NCBI GenBank assembly: GCA_016169945.1
Contig: JADLSH010000355.1
Location: 863,501 to 927,500 of the forward strand
Length of the DNA: 64,000 nt
Direction: 5' to 3'
From: Trachythela sp. YZ-2020
Lineage: Eukaryota > Cnidaria > Anthozoa > Malacalcyonacea > Clavulariidae
Shown: in pieces, positions 1 through 12,760 of the stretch
How the letters are laid out: every line of letters starts with the position of its first letter
Numbering within the stretch: position 1 is the stretch's first letter
The notes under the pieces: model-generated
The model's input: only the letters and a program-made list of their open reading frames with translations
What the model was told of the DNA's origin: nothing
Databases searched by the model: none
Position numbers and translations under genes: made by a program

Positions 1-339
1 TCTGAACCGTCTAAAACCATGGTCTGATGTGGTCGACCTCAAATTCAACGAAACAAACTGCAAGACTCTACAGTTTCTAGCCATAACGAGGAATTGAATA
101 TATCGATGATATTTATTACGTTCAACTACAACACTACATCCAGACTATGAGATCGAAGATTCAAATATTCTATTCTCCTCCATATACGATAGTTCTTAAA
201 TATATATAAAGAAATAAGGCAATTTATACAGGACACGATAGGAGACGTCTTACAAAATGCATTATACAGGAAGCGAACATTACATAAAGAACAAACTCAC
301 AAAGTTCTTGTAAGTGAATAAGTGTCATGGGGCCTGATG

Positions 340-640
340 GGGGTGTGCTAACCGATACTCATACTAACTTTATACCTGCAGCTGAGAGCTGAGCTGAGTT
401 GCGAAGAACGCAGCTCGATGGAAGGGTAACTTTTTTGGATAACCCAAACCCACACTGTCAATATTCCCTGTGGGAGGAAAATGGAGTACGCCGGATAAAA
501 CCCACGACTTTTGGTAGAACCTTGACTAACTCTTTTCACATAAGTGTCGTGAGTCCCCAGCCGGCGGAGAATCGAACCTTGGTTCTCAGAGGTGAAAGGC
601 GCGCTTGCTCTCACTACTGCGCCACCGTAGCCCAAGCGTT
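340..640 (-). mobile_element. tRNA-derived SINE
   Basis: Read on the minus strand from 633, the sequence starts GGGCTACGG and has a pol III A box (TGGCGCAGTAG, 624-614) and, 35 bases on, a B box (GGTTCGATTCT, 578-568). After the tRNA-like head comes a conserved-looking body (GTGGGTTTTATCCGGCGTAC, then TTTTCCTCCCACAGGG) of the kind shared by several invertebrate SINE superfamilies. It runs on to about 340. No intact tRNA cloverleaf is present, so this is a SINE and not a tRNA gene. Confidence 0.75.
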
Positions 641-2736
641 TTGGATAAGACGCGACGTAGATAAGAATAGGGATTGACCTGTTCTCAATTTGGTCGCTAT
701 TCAAATAAGCCACAACTACAGATGGCAATTCACGTATCACATAAGACAACGGTAGGAAAAAAGTAGCGGCTAGGCATGCGGGAGACTAGGAACAACTGAA
801 ACAAAATTTAGTCCATTCATGGACAATATTCTTGCCCAATTGCTAACATTTATATCATGTGTCCTATTTTGTCCAATGGTTTGGGAAGAATTGACTCGGC
901 CGACACAGTTTTTTCTCCCTTATTTATTTATATTTAAGAGTGTAAATTAATTTTTATGCTTTTATTACTAAACTGTCACCAAAATTGTAGGTATACTATT
1001 TTAATATCGATGGTATTCCGCGTAGTATGTGGGCCAAACAGTCTGCCATTTGCACACACGAGTAAGTATCATGCAAGGTATTTCTACATTGACAGGTAAC
1101 GACAGGGCCAAAAGGGGTGGGGGCAACATCCCCAGGCCCCTAATCTAATAGGGTCCCCATCTTGCGAAAAGACCATATAATAAAAATAACTGTATGTCAA
1201 GAAGGAAACACGATTGACAATTCATGTTATTCTAAGTAACGTTGAAAATGTTTATAATTAGCTATATGTGTTTTTCATAAACGTTTTGCACAAGGCTTTG
1301 GAGTACTGTATGTTTTCGCACTTTTGAAAAAAATGATCGATAATGGATCATAGGGGCCCTGGAAATGTGTCACTTTTGGAGGCCAATTTGAATATTTTAC
1401 ATGTTATATGTCGTTTATGCACATCAGAAATCGGTAAAATGTTCGTCCAAAGCGCAAGTGCAGATATATCATTTTAGAGACTCTAGATTCCAAAAATCTT
1501 CCGGCGGACATGCCCCAATACCCCCCAACCCCCCTTGGAGTCTTGTTCCATCGACACTCACCCACAATCAAGGGGGACAGCATTTATTAGTCGACTTATT
1601 GAAATCCACTGATTTATCTAATGATTTACGTATAGACTGTTGTAATATGCCCAGTTGTGAGTCCCCAATGAGTAGGTTATTTTAAATATGAGAGTGCAGT
1701 TTCAAATATTTGGCAAACTACCTTGTATTTGTAGACAGAATAAGTATATTATTTGCGCATTGGTACTGGTACCAGCTATATTCAGTTAATCTTGTAAAAG
1801 GCAGGATCTTGTTCACAATCTATTGACTATAAATTGGGTTGCTTAAACGTCATTTCTGTAATAAATCTAAGCTACTAATTTACAAACGAAAAAGAGCGGA
1901 ACACGCGCTTCCAGTGGGTCCAATTAAAATAATCACAATGCATTGCGTCTATAGCAGATTGAGATTTTGCCCAGCTGTATCAAATTAGTCTGCTTATTTG
2001 CTCGCTCGCTGAAGGTTCGCTCGCTCCGGCACAATAAATTCATAGTAATCACGTTTATGTGAACTTGTTGCAATGATGTCACAAAGGGGCCTTAATTATG
2101 CGTTGGAGCCCGATTCTGGATTGTTAGTATAGGAGAGGGGTTATCTGAGAATATAATTATTCAGGCTAGGCCCGTGTGCCAATTGGAAAAAAGTTGAGTA
2201 TGAAGGGGTTGACCATGCCAATGAGATTTAAGTGGGCTCACTTAATCCCACCAGCCCCCCTTGCCCCCCTCCCAGATATAAAATGAACGGTCCCTAATTG
2301 ACTGTAAGAGGACTAAGAGGGATATCACGTCGTGTCCTCCGCAGGCTCTCTTTGGATATTATTAATATTGAGTTACGTGTTGTGTATCCCGATATCTCAG
2401 GGAAAATTTTAAGGAGACTTTGGAGCAAGTCTATATATACAGCTAATTTATGGCAGTTATAAGATATACAGTTATTTTGTAACTCTGACTCATTGCATGA
2501 CAGTGTTTACATAATGCAATTAAAAAACGAGTGTTTATATACAGTAACACAAAACCAGGAATTATTCAATCTCGTACATGACAATTATTGAGGTTATATG
2601 ATGGTTGTCAAGTCAAAACATAGAGATAATACATGCGTACACAACCGTTTAGAGTGACTTGACACGGAAAGAGAATGGATGAAATATTCGAAGGAAGCGT
2701 AAGTAAAGTAATACATTTGCGCACACTTTATATGTA
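641..2736. other. Gene-free stretch
   Basis: AT-rich, with a short GCTCGCTCGC patch near 2000 and a lone GACTTTGGAGCAAGTCTA-like end near 2410 that belongs to the 18545-18737 family. No supportable gene. Confidence 0.6.
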
Positions 2737-2851
2737 CTATTTCAAAAACGAGTTTGAGTGCTTGATCACGGTATCAAAACACGAGAATGCTAATGAGTGT
2801 TTTGTTACTGTGATCAAACACGCAGAACGAGTTTTTGAAATAGCTTCTCAA
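2737..2851. repeat. Inverted repeat, about 115 bases
   Basis: CTATTTCAAAAACGAG at the left pairs with its complement ending at 2851, and the arms continue inward around TTGATCAC and CAAAACAC. A possible small foldback element. Nearby at 2929-2963 the palindromic ACACTAGTGT motif occurs twice. Confidence 0.6.
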
Positions 2852-5048
2852 AACGAAAGGCAGTGAACCAATCAGGCACCGTTTTAGGACAATCGCATTG
2901 ATTTTTTGTTAAATTACGATGAATGAAACACTAGTGTTTGATTATCAAACACTAGTGTTTGATGCAGTGTTTTACCAGGTATGAAAGCCCATTCACGTGA
3001 CGGAATCAGTCTGATTGAGTAAATTGCTAATGAATTATTAATGAGTTTGAGAAATAAATTTATTACCTTATTCAATGCAATGTTACCTTATTCAATAAAA
3101 TATTAGTTCAGTAATGCGAAAATGTATTGTTAACATGCATTAATGTATGCCAATTTCTCGTCATTATATTATATAAAGTAATATGTCATGGATTCTAAAA
3201 CTAAAAACCGTGGCGATGGCGGAAATTCCGCGGAATAGTTCGGATCCAAGCGAGAGTAGGACAGGATAAGCCATTAGAGACTAATATATTAATCCTGAAC
3301 AAAATTCCATCCCGGCAAACACCGGCCTCATACACATGCATAAGCGTTTTCACGCAATAATTTCAATAGCACAGTATTGTACGAACAAATTTTGGGGTTT
3401 ATATAAAGCCCCTAGCTGTTTATGACTGGCTCTCCTTAATGGCTCTATAAGCGAGATATCGCTTTTGAGTGGTTGGAAAAATCTCAGATACAGTAACGCA
3501 ATATGGAGGACTGCATGGCCATGCTAGGAAATCTTGTCGTATCTGTTTAGTTCTAGAGCAATATTGTGCAGCTTTTGTATGTTTCTGGACTTTGTAAGAA
3601 TATACACGAGTTGTTAGTGAAGGGCCTTCGCTCGAAACGTCGAAATTCTGTTGAAGTGAACTGTTTTTTTCAACCGGTAGACCACACATCCTCAATCGCT
3701 GAATTATGCGATTTATAATCCTCAGCATGCCCCATCAATTAGTGTGCTTTTAAGACAAACACACTAATGGATGGATTAAAACAAGGCTTTATCGACGAAA
3801 CAATATCTACAGATTTGTTTTGATGCGAAGGGAACAACGTATAGTTGTTATTGTTATTATTTTCATTGTTCTGTCTTACAATTTTCATCATTTCATTAAC
3901 ACAGGGGCGTAACTACTGTGGCGGGGGAGAGGGCGGGGGGGGGGAGATACCCTCCAATATTTGACAATTGCACTTTTGTGGTTGAAATTTTCCATGTTTG
4001 TTGGACAAAAATATGTTCAAGTCATGTCAGAACTCTGAAAAATCTTCCCCCAAAGTGCATGAAATGGCGTTCCAGCGACTCAAAATTTCAAACTTTTCTG
4101 GAGGAGAATAACCACGTGCGAACTTGCTAGCAGCACATGAGCCCCATAGACAGGTTGTGTCCTGACCACGCCCTTTCAGCGGGCAAAATGAACCTCACCT
4201 CTCTAATGTTTAGACCCAAGTTACGCCCTGATTGAAAAATCCAAGGTCCGAGGAACCCAAAAATGTTCGAACGGTTTAAAGAGTGTACTGTATTAGTTTC
4301 GCTTCCTTTCTTAATCGGACCATGCACAGTTTATTATTGTGAGACTTTATTGTGAGATTTCCCTATACAGTTTTCATTTTCGATCTCCCATAATTGAAGG
4401 ATGGGAATCACTTTTGGCGTGATTTATAGTCTAGAAAATAGCACGAAAGTTAGTTATATAAATCTAAGACAAAACGATTATAACAATAACAATAACAATA
4501 ACAACTAGACCGACTGTTCTCCTTCGGATTAAAGAAAATCTACGGATATGTTCCTCGAAAAAGCGTTGGAAGTTAAAATTAAAGCACGGAATAGGATATG
4601 ATGATAATTTTTTTCACTATATATGATTATACATCGCATACTGATTCGCATCTCCAAAAGTAAATCAGTGATAAAATGTAAATTGAACAAGTTTGCAGAA
4701 CCGAAATTTCTGGTTGTTTCGCGCTAATTGTTAGCGTTCCAGGACTTTACCACATACATGCATGAACACTATCTGATTGAACTGACCGTGTGTGGGAGTC
4801 TAGGTATAATTGTCGAGTGTACAGTAGTCGAGGGTAAATGTCGAGTGTCCTGAAACCCCATTTTCGCATTACTTTTATTTATGAACTTTTGCGAATAAAC
4901 ATGCTTGACTGCAAATTTTAACATTAAATTAACGGCCAAATTGTGTACGCAAGCTTGTTGGTTCGCACAAGCCCGTATACTGTGTGTCGGGGTCCCCCAA
5001 AAATACCATATATTTGAAGGTAGCTTCAAAAGGATGAGCTATATAGTA

Positions 5049-5143
5049 GAAATTGTTTGATGCGCAAATGCAGATGCCATATTATAATTACTGAGTTCCT
5101 GAATTATAATATCGCACCTGTGCCGTGCGCATCAAACAATTTC
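5049..5143. mobile_element. Small MITE-like inverted repeat
   Basis: GAAATTGTTTGATGCGCA at 5049-5066 is repeated as a perfect complement at 5126-5143, with an AT-rich 59-base middle that itself pairs in part. No target-site duplication is clear. Confidence 0.55.
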
Positions 5144-5905
5144 GGCTATTTAAAACTTATATAGCTTATACTTTTGATTTTTGGCCTGGTTATGTTGTTT
5201 GTTCCTGGGGCCGAGGAGGGCGGAAACATGCATTAAGATCACTATCTATGTGAAATAAATCGGTCATTTAATACTCAACTCCAGAATCAAGATCTTTTTA
5301 CCTCATATATTATGGCTTTCTAAGACAAAACAATAATGTTTAATGATACAGTCTTTCCTCTTTACTTTAGTTGGTAAATAGGCTACTGTTACGATATTCT
5401 CGCGGTTTTTGAAAATTTATCACAATGCAGGGTTATTTATAGCTTAGTTTTGTATCTTTTATAGTAGATTTTTTATGTTATGTATATACCTTTTATATAC
5501 CTATAGAATGATACCTATATAAAAATTGGTGTTTATGTTGTTGTTGATTATAAATTCAAACATTACTATAGGTGAAAGATACGCTTTAGTTACGCTTGCA
5601 GTGGAAGGGACAAGTGCATGGAAGGGCATACTGCAACTTATTCTCTTTTTTCTTGCGAAATGCTCGCAGTCTCAGGCGTACATAATAAAGCATCAATGAA
5701 GCATTACCCGACAGAAATTACTTATTCCAAGCTGGTGCATGCCTGGTGGTCCGTCCAATAGGCAGTAATCATTGCAATATACGTCTTGTGTGACATAACT
5801 ATACAACAGCAGCCTTGGATCGGCCTTTTCCATTACGCCAGGCAAGCATATTAGGCATATTACATACACCCCAGCTTCGAACTGCATGGTCATTGAAGAA
5901 TTTAG

Positions 5906-6014
5906 ACTTGCTAACTTCATAGGGGTTTTATTGGGTGAGTTAGAAAGGTTTGGGGAATTAAAGGATTCCCAATCCTACAATAAAACCCCTATAAGAGACA
6001 TACTTAGAGCAAGT
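5906..6014. mobile_element. Degraded copy of the AGGGGTTTTTATTG inverted-repeat element
   Basis: TAGACTTGC with CATAGGGGTTTTATTGGG on the left is mirrored by CAATAAAACCCCTATAAGAG and TTAGAGCAAGT on the right. It is a shorter relative of the element at 18545-18737. Confidence 0.6.
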
Positions 6015-8706
6015 AACGTCTTCCATGGCTAGTGCATGTTTAATTACATGCAGCATGCATGCACGATATTTATACCCGTCCACCCCGCGCCTTTCACAAC
6101 TAGCGCTGCAAGGCTTTTGTAGGCTGCTGCTGCAGAGTCAATTAAGTAATAAACAATACTGGTCTACGTTGCATGCATGCTCTCTCTGGGAAGTTTAAAA
6201 TACGCACTGAGATATAGTGAACTCTACAAGCAGAAAATTTATATCACGTCTTTTTCGACAGCATCCATATACACTGAACCGGCGAAATTAAGGTAGGCAA
6301 ATGAAAGCTAACTAGTCTAATTGTAACCTTAAATTTGATTTAATCTTCCAAATTTAAAGCCATAGGCATATGCATAAATCAAAATTCATTAGGGTGGGCA
6401 GACCGTGTTTGGCCTAATTTGTTGTGGATCATTTATTCGTTTTTTCGAGGTTTTCGTGTCAGGGTCTTAAATAACATATATGAACAGTATGCAGCTTACC
6501 GTTTGCGCACACATTTCAACTAAGAGACAATGAATGTAGCAAATTGAGTAAATGTTAGTATAGTCAAAGTGTCATTATTATATCATTATCGACATCGTAG
6601 GAACGTTTTATTAAAGAAAAATATTTGAATTAAACGGGGTTTCAGTTCCTGCATTGATCCTCGACTTTTTCCCTCGACACACTATAGTCACTACGTCTAC
6701 AATTACAACTATATATACTTAGACTCAATGGATATGGGTCCGTTATTGCGAGGAGTTTGAAGCTCATTTTATTAGGCGGTAAGAGACGAGCAAGTTTTCT
6801 ATGACAAGTTCTCATAATATAATAATGATTAATGATTAATGAAACGTCGAATTTTTTTTTGTATTTTTCAGGCATTGTTTTTCCAGTAGATTGAACATCC
6901 AAACCGTCCGGAATCTAATTAATGATTTAATATGTTTTATTTGCAAATTGCACGGGTTATGTTGAACAAATTTTCTATTACAAATTTTCTATTATTGCCA
7001 TGTGTGTGAAAACTTTAAATGTTATCACTTTACCGAGTGTCTAGTCTCTATTGACTATTGTTTTGTGTAATTCTGTTTTATGTGAAAACCTGTCATAGAA
7101 TTGGAAAACTTGCTCGTCTGTAACGGGTTTACACAATGTCAGTGTTCTCGCCGGGTATTTATTTTATTAAAAATTAAAATCGTTTAGTTTTCCCTGCCAG
7201 CCTGGGGATCGTTTCTTCAGATTATAAATCACAAATGACTTTTATTCATGCAGGGTTTCAGAAAAATTTCAAATTTACAAAATCACAAACCTGATCACTG
7301 ACATTGATTAGATTAATTTATAAAATATTTTCAACTATATGTTGAATAGTTAAAAATATACATGCCATATATAAATGAGTGTAAATAATTAAAAATATGC
7401 TTACCTCATCCATCTTAGTCGACTATGGGTTCATAGTATTACCATTTCATATCATCATTACACTTTATATGTAATTATATGTACAATATTTCTATATAAC
7501 CAAATATTCACGCGACAGTGCCAGTCATGGAACGAATTATTTGTAAAAATTATGCGGATTTTAGATATAGCAGTTCACTTGTCAAGTCGCTCTAGATCTT
7601 TTGGAAGTCTAATGCGAAATGAGAAAATAAAAGGAACTGTCATAATATATAAAGTGTATGTAAACATTCGGACGACTAGTGAGACCACACAGACAGGCCA
7701 CTCTGTCTTTGTCTTTGAAATTTTCGACGCCGTGCCGACATACGTTTTATTGACTTTTGCCGAATGTTTTGTCTTTTGCATAATTATGTGATATATGGCT
7801 ACAAACACAATTCATGATTCAATCTCATTACTCCTTGCCAACTTTGTTTCGCCTCAATAGCCCGTTTTATAGTCGGTAACGATTTGTGAGGGAGTGTTAT
7901 AAAACATAAATAAAGACATTTGTATTTTATTGAAATATAAAAATATTTAATCAATTTAACATAATATCCATCCCTACTGTAAATATGGTATGCATATTTA
8001 CGTTTGGGTATGCAGGTCGTAACAGAAGTCTGAATGGAGGTGTTCCGTAGAACTTTATAAATCACAGAAATTGATTTTTTAGTTTTAGTTTGGAAGGCGT
8101 CGGTCATACAGGCTTAAGTTTTGCCCTCGTGCGTATGTTACATAATGGCTGTGGCAATAATAGGATAATCTTTAGTGGTGATGCATAGCAACTGGTCATA
8201 CTCATGATATGCTAAAAGTTGTGCCCTTTATACTCTATGGCCTTACATAAACAAAAGACAAATTATATCAAATTAATAATTTGTATAGCATGACAACTAG
8301 TTGCTGTTTAGCTTCACCAATGCAGTTGCACTACTATGCCTATGGAAATTACATTCCTAGGCTCTTCACTCTTATGAAGGAAAGACCCTTGTAGGAGCAG
8401 TTCATATGACCTGCTAAAACCTAGCAGATTTTTTATTTATTTCCTCCACAAGATGGAAGAGCCTGGGAACGAGGTTCTGGAAATTATTGTTAGGGAAATG
8501 TTCTATAAATAATATCTCCAACACTGGTTGAATCATTAAGTTCTTCACATATCTGATTAATATGATCAATCCATCAAAGAGTACTAGATTCTAAACACCA
8601 CCCGAAAGGAAAGTTCTTAAATATATCATAGGTCTAAATAAATGAGTCCCTTATAATAACACTGGGCACTAATTAAAGCTATGGCTATGGTAGGTTGCTT
8701 AATGCT

Positions 8707-8914
8707 GTGTGAACAATGGGGTCATCCATGCTTGAAAGAATAACTTAACCCTCGTGAATACAAAATACCCAATTTCAAGCATGACTTTTATTGAAATTTC
8801 ACACAACAGTAATGTTTATAACCACATTTAATATGTTAATTTTGAAATTGGGTATTTCGTATTCAATGGAGTTTAAGTTATTATTTCAAGCATGAATGAC
8901 CCCATTGCTCACAC
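8707..8914. mobile_element. Foldback MITE with about 75-base arms
   Basis: GTGTGAACAATGGGGTCAT at 8707 is mirrored by a segment ending GCTCACAC at 8914. The arms stay alike through CATGCTTGAAA and AATACCCAATTTCAA. The core is only about 50 bases. The duplicated target is not visible. Confidence 0.7.
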
Positions 8915-8929
8915 CAGGAACAGATGCTG

Positions 8930-9262
8930 CTTGATTTGATCTCCATGGGATGGGGGGAGGGGTGCAAAGCGGTTGCTGGTCGTGAAGCAGGGATTCACCG
9001 ACATTTGAGTCAGGGTGATCCCCACAGCTAGTATTAAGGGAGCCAGACTTGTCAAAGGATTTTTGAAAAATAATATGCTTACAGATTAAGTAAAAAAGGC
9101 CCATCAATGGCCTGATATTTTATTTCTTATTGGAAATTCCCTGTCAAATTGAAAATTCGAATTTAATATGGGAATTGTCACCCCTCCTGCACCCCCTTCG
9201 CCAAGCATAGAATGGGTGTGCACTCCCCTGCACCCCCTCCCCTTGGTAAATCCATCCCTGGT
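8930..9262. repeat. Dispersed repeat related to 12547-12760
   Basis: It shares a GATTTGAT / GGGTGCNAAG / GAAGCAGGG left part and the right part ATGGGAATTG, CACCCCTCCTGCACCCCC and AAATCCATCCCTG with the second copy. The left end is worn. Confidence 0.5.
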
Positions 9263-10999
9263 TTACATCATAGGTTTAAAACTTTCCCCTCGGACCTTTT
9301 CTGAAAATGCATTCATTAACTCCAACCCCCAAAACAACGTTGGAACTACTACAATTGCCTTGTCAATTATTGCCTTGTCAATCCTTGTTAATCAACATTG
9401 AATGGTGGGAGTATGGGGGGGGGGCTTTTCTAAATTTGGGATAATATCACAGAAGTTGGTCCTGTAATTGGTAGTGTGACAGATGTTTTGTCCAGGATTG
9501 TAGGTGTGATTATCTGTGACTCATCTATTTAGACCTTCTGATGATATGTTTAGGGGGAACTTTTGTTTTTGTGTGGTGATTTGATTGAAATCAGCACTCC
9601 ATGCATTGTCTCCAATGTGGTAAGGTGTTCATCAGAGTTGGGTCACTTGGTGAAACTGGATATACCTATAAATGAAAGTAATGAAATACTTAATAAATAT
9701 TCCTATCTATACTATAAAGTCCATGGTGAAATATCTTAGTCACAAACCAAAGTTATATGCCAAAGAGCCAGTCTAAACTCCACTAGTACAAATAGTTTAA
9801 GGTTTTATAGATCAATACATGGCTATAAATGGTTCCTCGTACTCGGCGGCACTCGCAGACTGGAACAAGTTGAAAAGCTACATTTATTCACATAGAACTG
9901 CCAAACATTCAACATTTTTGACTGACGAAAAGAAACAATAATTCTGCTCTGTAATATTGTCCAAAGAATAAACGCTTAAAAATTTCAAAATGCTTACCGA
10001 GTTACTGTTTTCGGAGTTACTATTGTATTGTGCAGACTCCAGATGCGTGTAGTATCAATCTTTAAATACAATGTAAACCTTATTCAACGAAGACTTTGTA
10101 CAAGTTTTATGTTTTATTTGGTTTTACGTTCAATAAATTCATAATACAAATAGATAAAATAGAAGCGAATGGCGGAAGTGCAAACTGGCAAAAGCGGAAG
10201 TGTTAACTCAGAATTTGGGAATTTCTCGCTTCCTATTGGTACGCTACCTTCGCTACCCAATTAAGTGTTGCGACCAATAGAAAACAACCTTATTAGAGCT
10301 GCTACACTACAGTATTTTAGGGAAAAGCATTACTTAAATCGTTTAGGGTTAGTGTTAGAACTAATACTAGTTATATATTAAAGTAAATTTGTCAAATAAC
10401 AGCAATCAACGTTTTTCAAATCCTTTCAAATTAAAGCCGGCGACTGAACAAGCAATGATTTATAATGGTTTAAACTTTAAAGGCAGTCTATAGAGCTAAT
10501 AAATGAAAAAATAATCAAATAGATATACATACGTTGTTTTGTTGTATTTCTTTGAAAAATCTTCTGATTTGTTTGATAGAAGACAAGTTCGACAGCCAGT
10601 TTACTGGTCGAGAAAAGCCTTGAATCTTCGCAGACAAATAAATATCACTTTACATATTACTGTCTGAGGTCAGGGCTCTGAGGTCAAAGCGTTACCCTTG
10701 ACAATAAAGAGAAAATTAGTCCGGAAAATACCAGAAGTGTTTTCAATACATTTAAATTCCGATGCACAAGAGTGATTCCTGATTCTTTGTTTTGAAAAGG
10801 TTGAAGGTTTGAAACGACATAAAGAACTTTCAAATGAAAATCTAATTTTGATTTCAACTACTTGGTGGGAAGACATTGATCTATTATATTATATCTGTAA
10901 GATATTTTAATTTTACATGACAGGTGGGTTTTCACTAAGCACTACCATACAGCAGATGGTGGTCAACCTGCAGTTATCAGGGTGAGAATCCAAAAAAAA

Positions 11000-11165
11000 C
11001 GTTCCAAAATGAAAAACGTTCCAAAATGTTGCAAGATTGTTGCAAATAGTGTTGTAATTGTTCCAAACATGTTGCAATAAATGTTGCAAAATATTGTTCC
11101 CAAAATGTTGCAAAAGTGTTACAATATTGTTACAAAAATGTTGCAAATTGAATATTGTTCCAAAT
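11000..11165. repeat. Degenerate TGTTGCAAAA tandem repeat
   Basis: About 15 variants of TGTTGCAAAA/TGTTCCAAAA lie directly upstream of FBXL15, ending about 110 bases before its ATG. Short open frames across it are artefacts. Confidence 0.7.
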
Positions 11166-11228
11166 ATTTCCCCAGAGTCCTTTCTCCGCTCGCGGAACAA
11201 ACTCACGGAATCCTGGTAACTAAAAACA

Positions 11229-11327
11229 ATGGCGGAAGAGAACACAGTCAACACACCATTTAAACATCAAAAACAATGGAAAATCTCGCTAAATTTGAAG
11301 AGAACAAAAACAGTATTAATTTCCTAG
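11229..11327 (+). promoter_or_regulatory. Upstream ORF overlapping the FBXL15 start codon
   Basis: An ATG at 11229 in strong context (acaATGGCGG) opens a 32-codon frame that ends with TAG at 11325-11327. It is out of frame with the FBXL15 ATG at 11276 and runs past it. If the mRNA starts upstream, scanning ribosomes would meet this ATG first, which would lower FBXL15 translation. The ATGGCGG core could instead be a YY1-type promoter element downstream of the start site. The transcription start is not visible in the sequence. Confidence 0.4.
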
Positions 11328-12175
11328 CATTGCCATGGCAAGATGTTGTATTCTCGCATATATTTTGCTACCTTCCTTTGTCCGATATTTCCCGAATTCG
11401 TCGCACAAGTAGAACATTTAATGAGCTCTGTTTGAGCTACTTTAAGTACAGTAGTAACTTGGACTGTTCTCCTGTTTCAAGCAAACTAACAGAGCCTGCC
11501 TTTGTGCAAATCACTACGGAATCATCCTGTTTGAAAGAACTTAGCCTTGAGAACTGCAAAAGTTTTAAAGATGCGACTTTGATGAGCATTTTGCCAAGAA
11601 ATTGCAATCTAATTTCCTTGAATATAAACGGATGTAATAGCTTGTCTAATCAAAGTCTATTCGCCGTTGCGGAATTGTGTGCGAATTTAACTCAAATATA
11701 CTTAAAGGAGTGCAGATGGGTTTCATCCGAGGGCATTGAAAAGTTAGCCCTATCCTGTAAAATGTTGAATACTGTCGATCTTAGTGGTTGCTGGGAAGTT
11801 GACAATGGATGCATGATTAATTTGGTGATGTCATGTCCAAAAATAACCCAACTTTGTGTAAATGGTTGTTACGGAATAACGGATATGTCGCTTCATGTAT
11901 TAAGCCGTCAGCTTGCAGAACTAACAAAGCTAGAGCTTGACGGTTGTTGGAGGGTTACGAATCATGCGATCAAAATGGTCGGAGAATATTGCAGGAAGCT
12001 TCGATACCTTAATGTCAAAGATTGCAGGGACATCTCAGAGGCCAGCCTGGCTAGACTGCGGGTTAAGGGTGTGGTCGTTAACAGGAAACAGGAGTTACCA
12101 ACGTCGCAAATCCTAATGCAGTATTTTAACAAACCAGCGATGCATATGACGCCCCTTAGATTTGATCCGACATAG
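11276..12175 (+). CDS. FBXL15: FBXL15-like F-box/leucine-rich-repeat protein, single exon, 299 aa
   Basis: Probable substrate receptor of an SCF (SKP1-CUL1-F-box) ubiquitin ligase; vertebrate FBXL15 targets SMURF1 and so affects BMP signalling. The F-box lies at about residues 16-58, starting with FLALPWQDVVFSHI, close to the FLDLPWEDVL start of human FBXL15. From about residue 86 to 262 there are six or seven cysteine-containing leucine-rich repeats of about 26 residues, recognisable by the recurring LxxLxLxxC pattern. The last repeat ends EASLARLRVKGV, matching the ESSLSRLRKRGV end in vertebrates. The length (299 aa) equals the human protein (300 aa). The ATG context is strong (A at -3, G at +4). 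An out-of-frame upstream ATG at 11229 overlaps this start. A polyadenylation signal AATAAA is at 12327-12332. The SKP1 gene at 54.7-57 kb would supply its partner. No introns are needed. The family call is firm; orthology rests on remembered similarity. Confidence 0.9.
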   Translation: MENLAKFEENKNSINFLALPWQDVVFSHIFCYLPLSDISRIRRTSRTFNELCLSYFKYSSNLDCSPVSSKLTEPAFVQITTESSCLKELSLENCKSFKDATLMSILPRNCNLISLNINGCNSLSNQSLFAVAELCANLTQIYLKECRWVSSEGIEKLALSCKMLNTVDLSGCWEVDNGCMINLVMSCPKITQLCVNGCYGITDMSLHVLSRQLAELTKLELDGCWRVTNHAIKMVGEYCRKLRYLNVKDCRDISEASLARLRVKGVVVNRKQELPTSQILMQYFNKPAMHMTPLRFDPT

Positions 12176-12326
12176 AATCTCAGACAATGGACATATGTCT
12201 CAGCATAAACACAAGACAAACTAATATATTAAAGACAAACTAGCTAGAATAATGTAATCTAGCTATACTGGCAATATATGGTTCGTAGATAGTTTCATTT
12301 GACAGACAGACATTCTTCTCTGAGCC

Positions 12327-12332
12327 AATAAA
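12327..12332 (+). terminator. Polyadenylation signal for FBXL15
   Basis: AATAAA lies about 150 bases after the FBXL15 stop codon. A minus-strand AATAAA (read as TTTATT at 12396-12401) lies just beyond it and could end the convergent DAPP1-like transcript. The two 3' ends would then be tail to tail, less than 100 bases apart. Confidence 0.5.
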
Positions 12333-12546
12333 AAACATTTATAAAAACAATCAATAAATACTAAATGAGAGAGTACACGGTTTCTTAATAACATCTTTAT
12401 TTCTATAAATAATAAGAGTATAAAAGTATACAAATATTATACGAATGCATAAATGTTGAGAAAAAATAATGCCCTTAGTGTAAACTAATAAAGTTATATA
12501 TAATTGTACATCAATTCTACAAAATACATAATTGTAAAAGACAGAT

Positions 12547-12760
12547 CAAGGATGGATGCAGTTTGATTTGATAGGGCGGGGGGTGCTAAGTGGGCTTTGG
12601 TGATGAAGCAGGGTGTGGTGGGCAACCAAGGAAGGGTGAATCACCACTGAGGACCCCCTACAGGGTCAGGGGGTTATCTTATGATTTTATATGGGAATTG
12701 GCACGCACCCCTCCTGCACCCCCCTTAGCCAAGGCGGTAAAAGTATAAAATCCATCCCTG
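12547..12760. mobile_element. Short element with CARGGATGG ends
   Basis: It starts CAAGGATGGATG and ends with the imperfect complement ATCCATCCCTG, and is a second copy of the repeat near 8930-9262. The CAGGG-type end would fit a hAT MITE, but I see no matching 8-base duplication. It falls in the likely 3' UTR of the DAPP1-like gene. Confidence 0.5.

Larger units (their letters stand above)
2852..8706. other. Mostly gene-free stretch
   Basis: AT-rich with small repeats: G-run and C-rich patches near 3920, a CTCGAAACGTCGAAATTCTG stretch near 3630 that resembles retroelement 3' ends, an AACAATAACAATAACAAT run at 4480-4505, TGCATGCATGC patches at 6050-6060 and 6170, and the two small inverted-repeat elements listed. 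Open frames here have no recognisable domain. Confidence 0.5.

Noticed and set aside
551..633. A tRNA gene on the minus strand
   Set aside because: A and B boxes are present, but the acceptor and anticodon stems do not form and a SINE body follows.
3420..3728. 102-codon minus-strand frame as a gene
   Set aside because: No known domain. The CTCGAAACGTCGAAATTCTG stretch inside it suggests a retroelement remnant, but too little is left to name one.
7552..8107. Overlapping 77-102-codon frames on both strands
   Set aside because: AT-rich low-complexity sequence; overlapping frames on opposite strands without domains are expected by chance.
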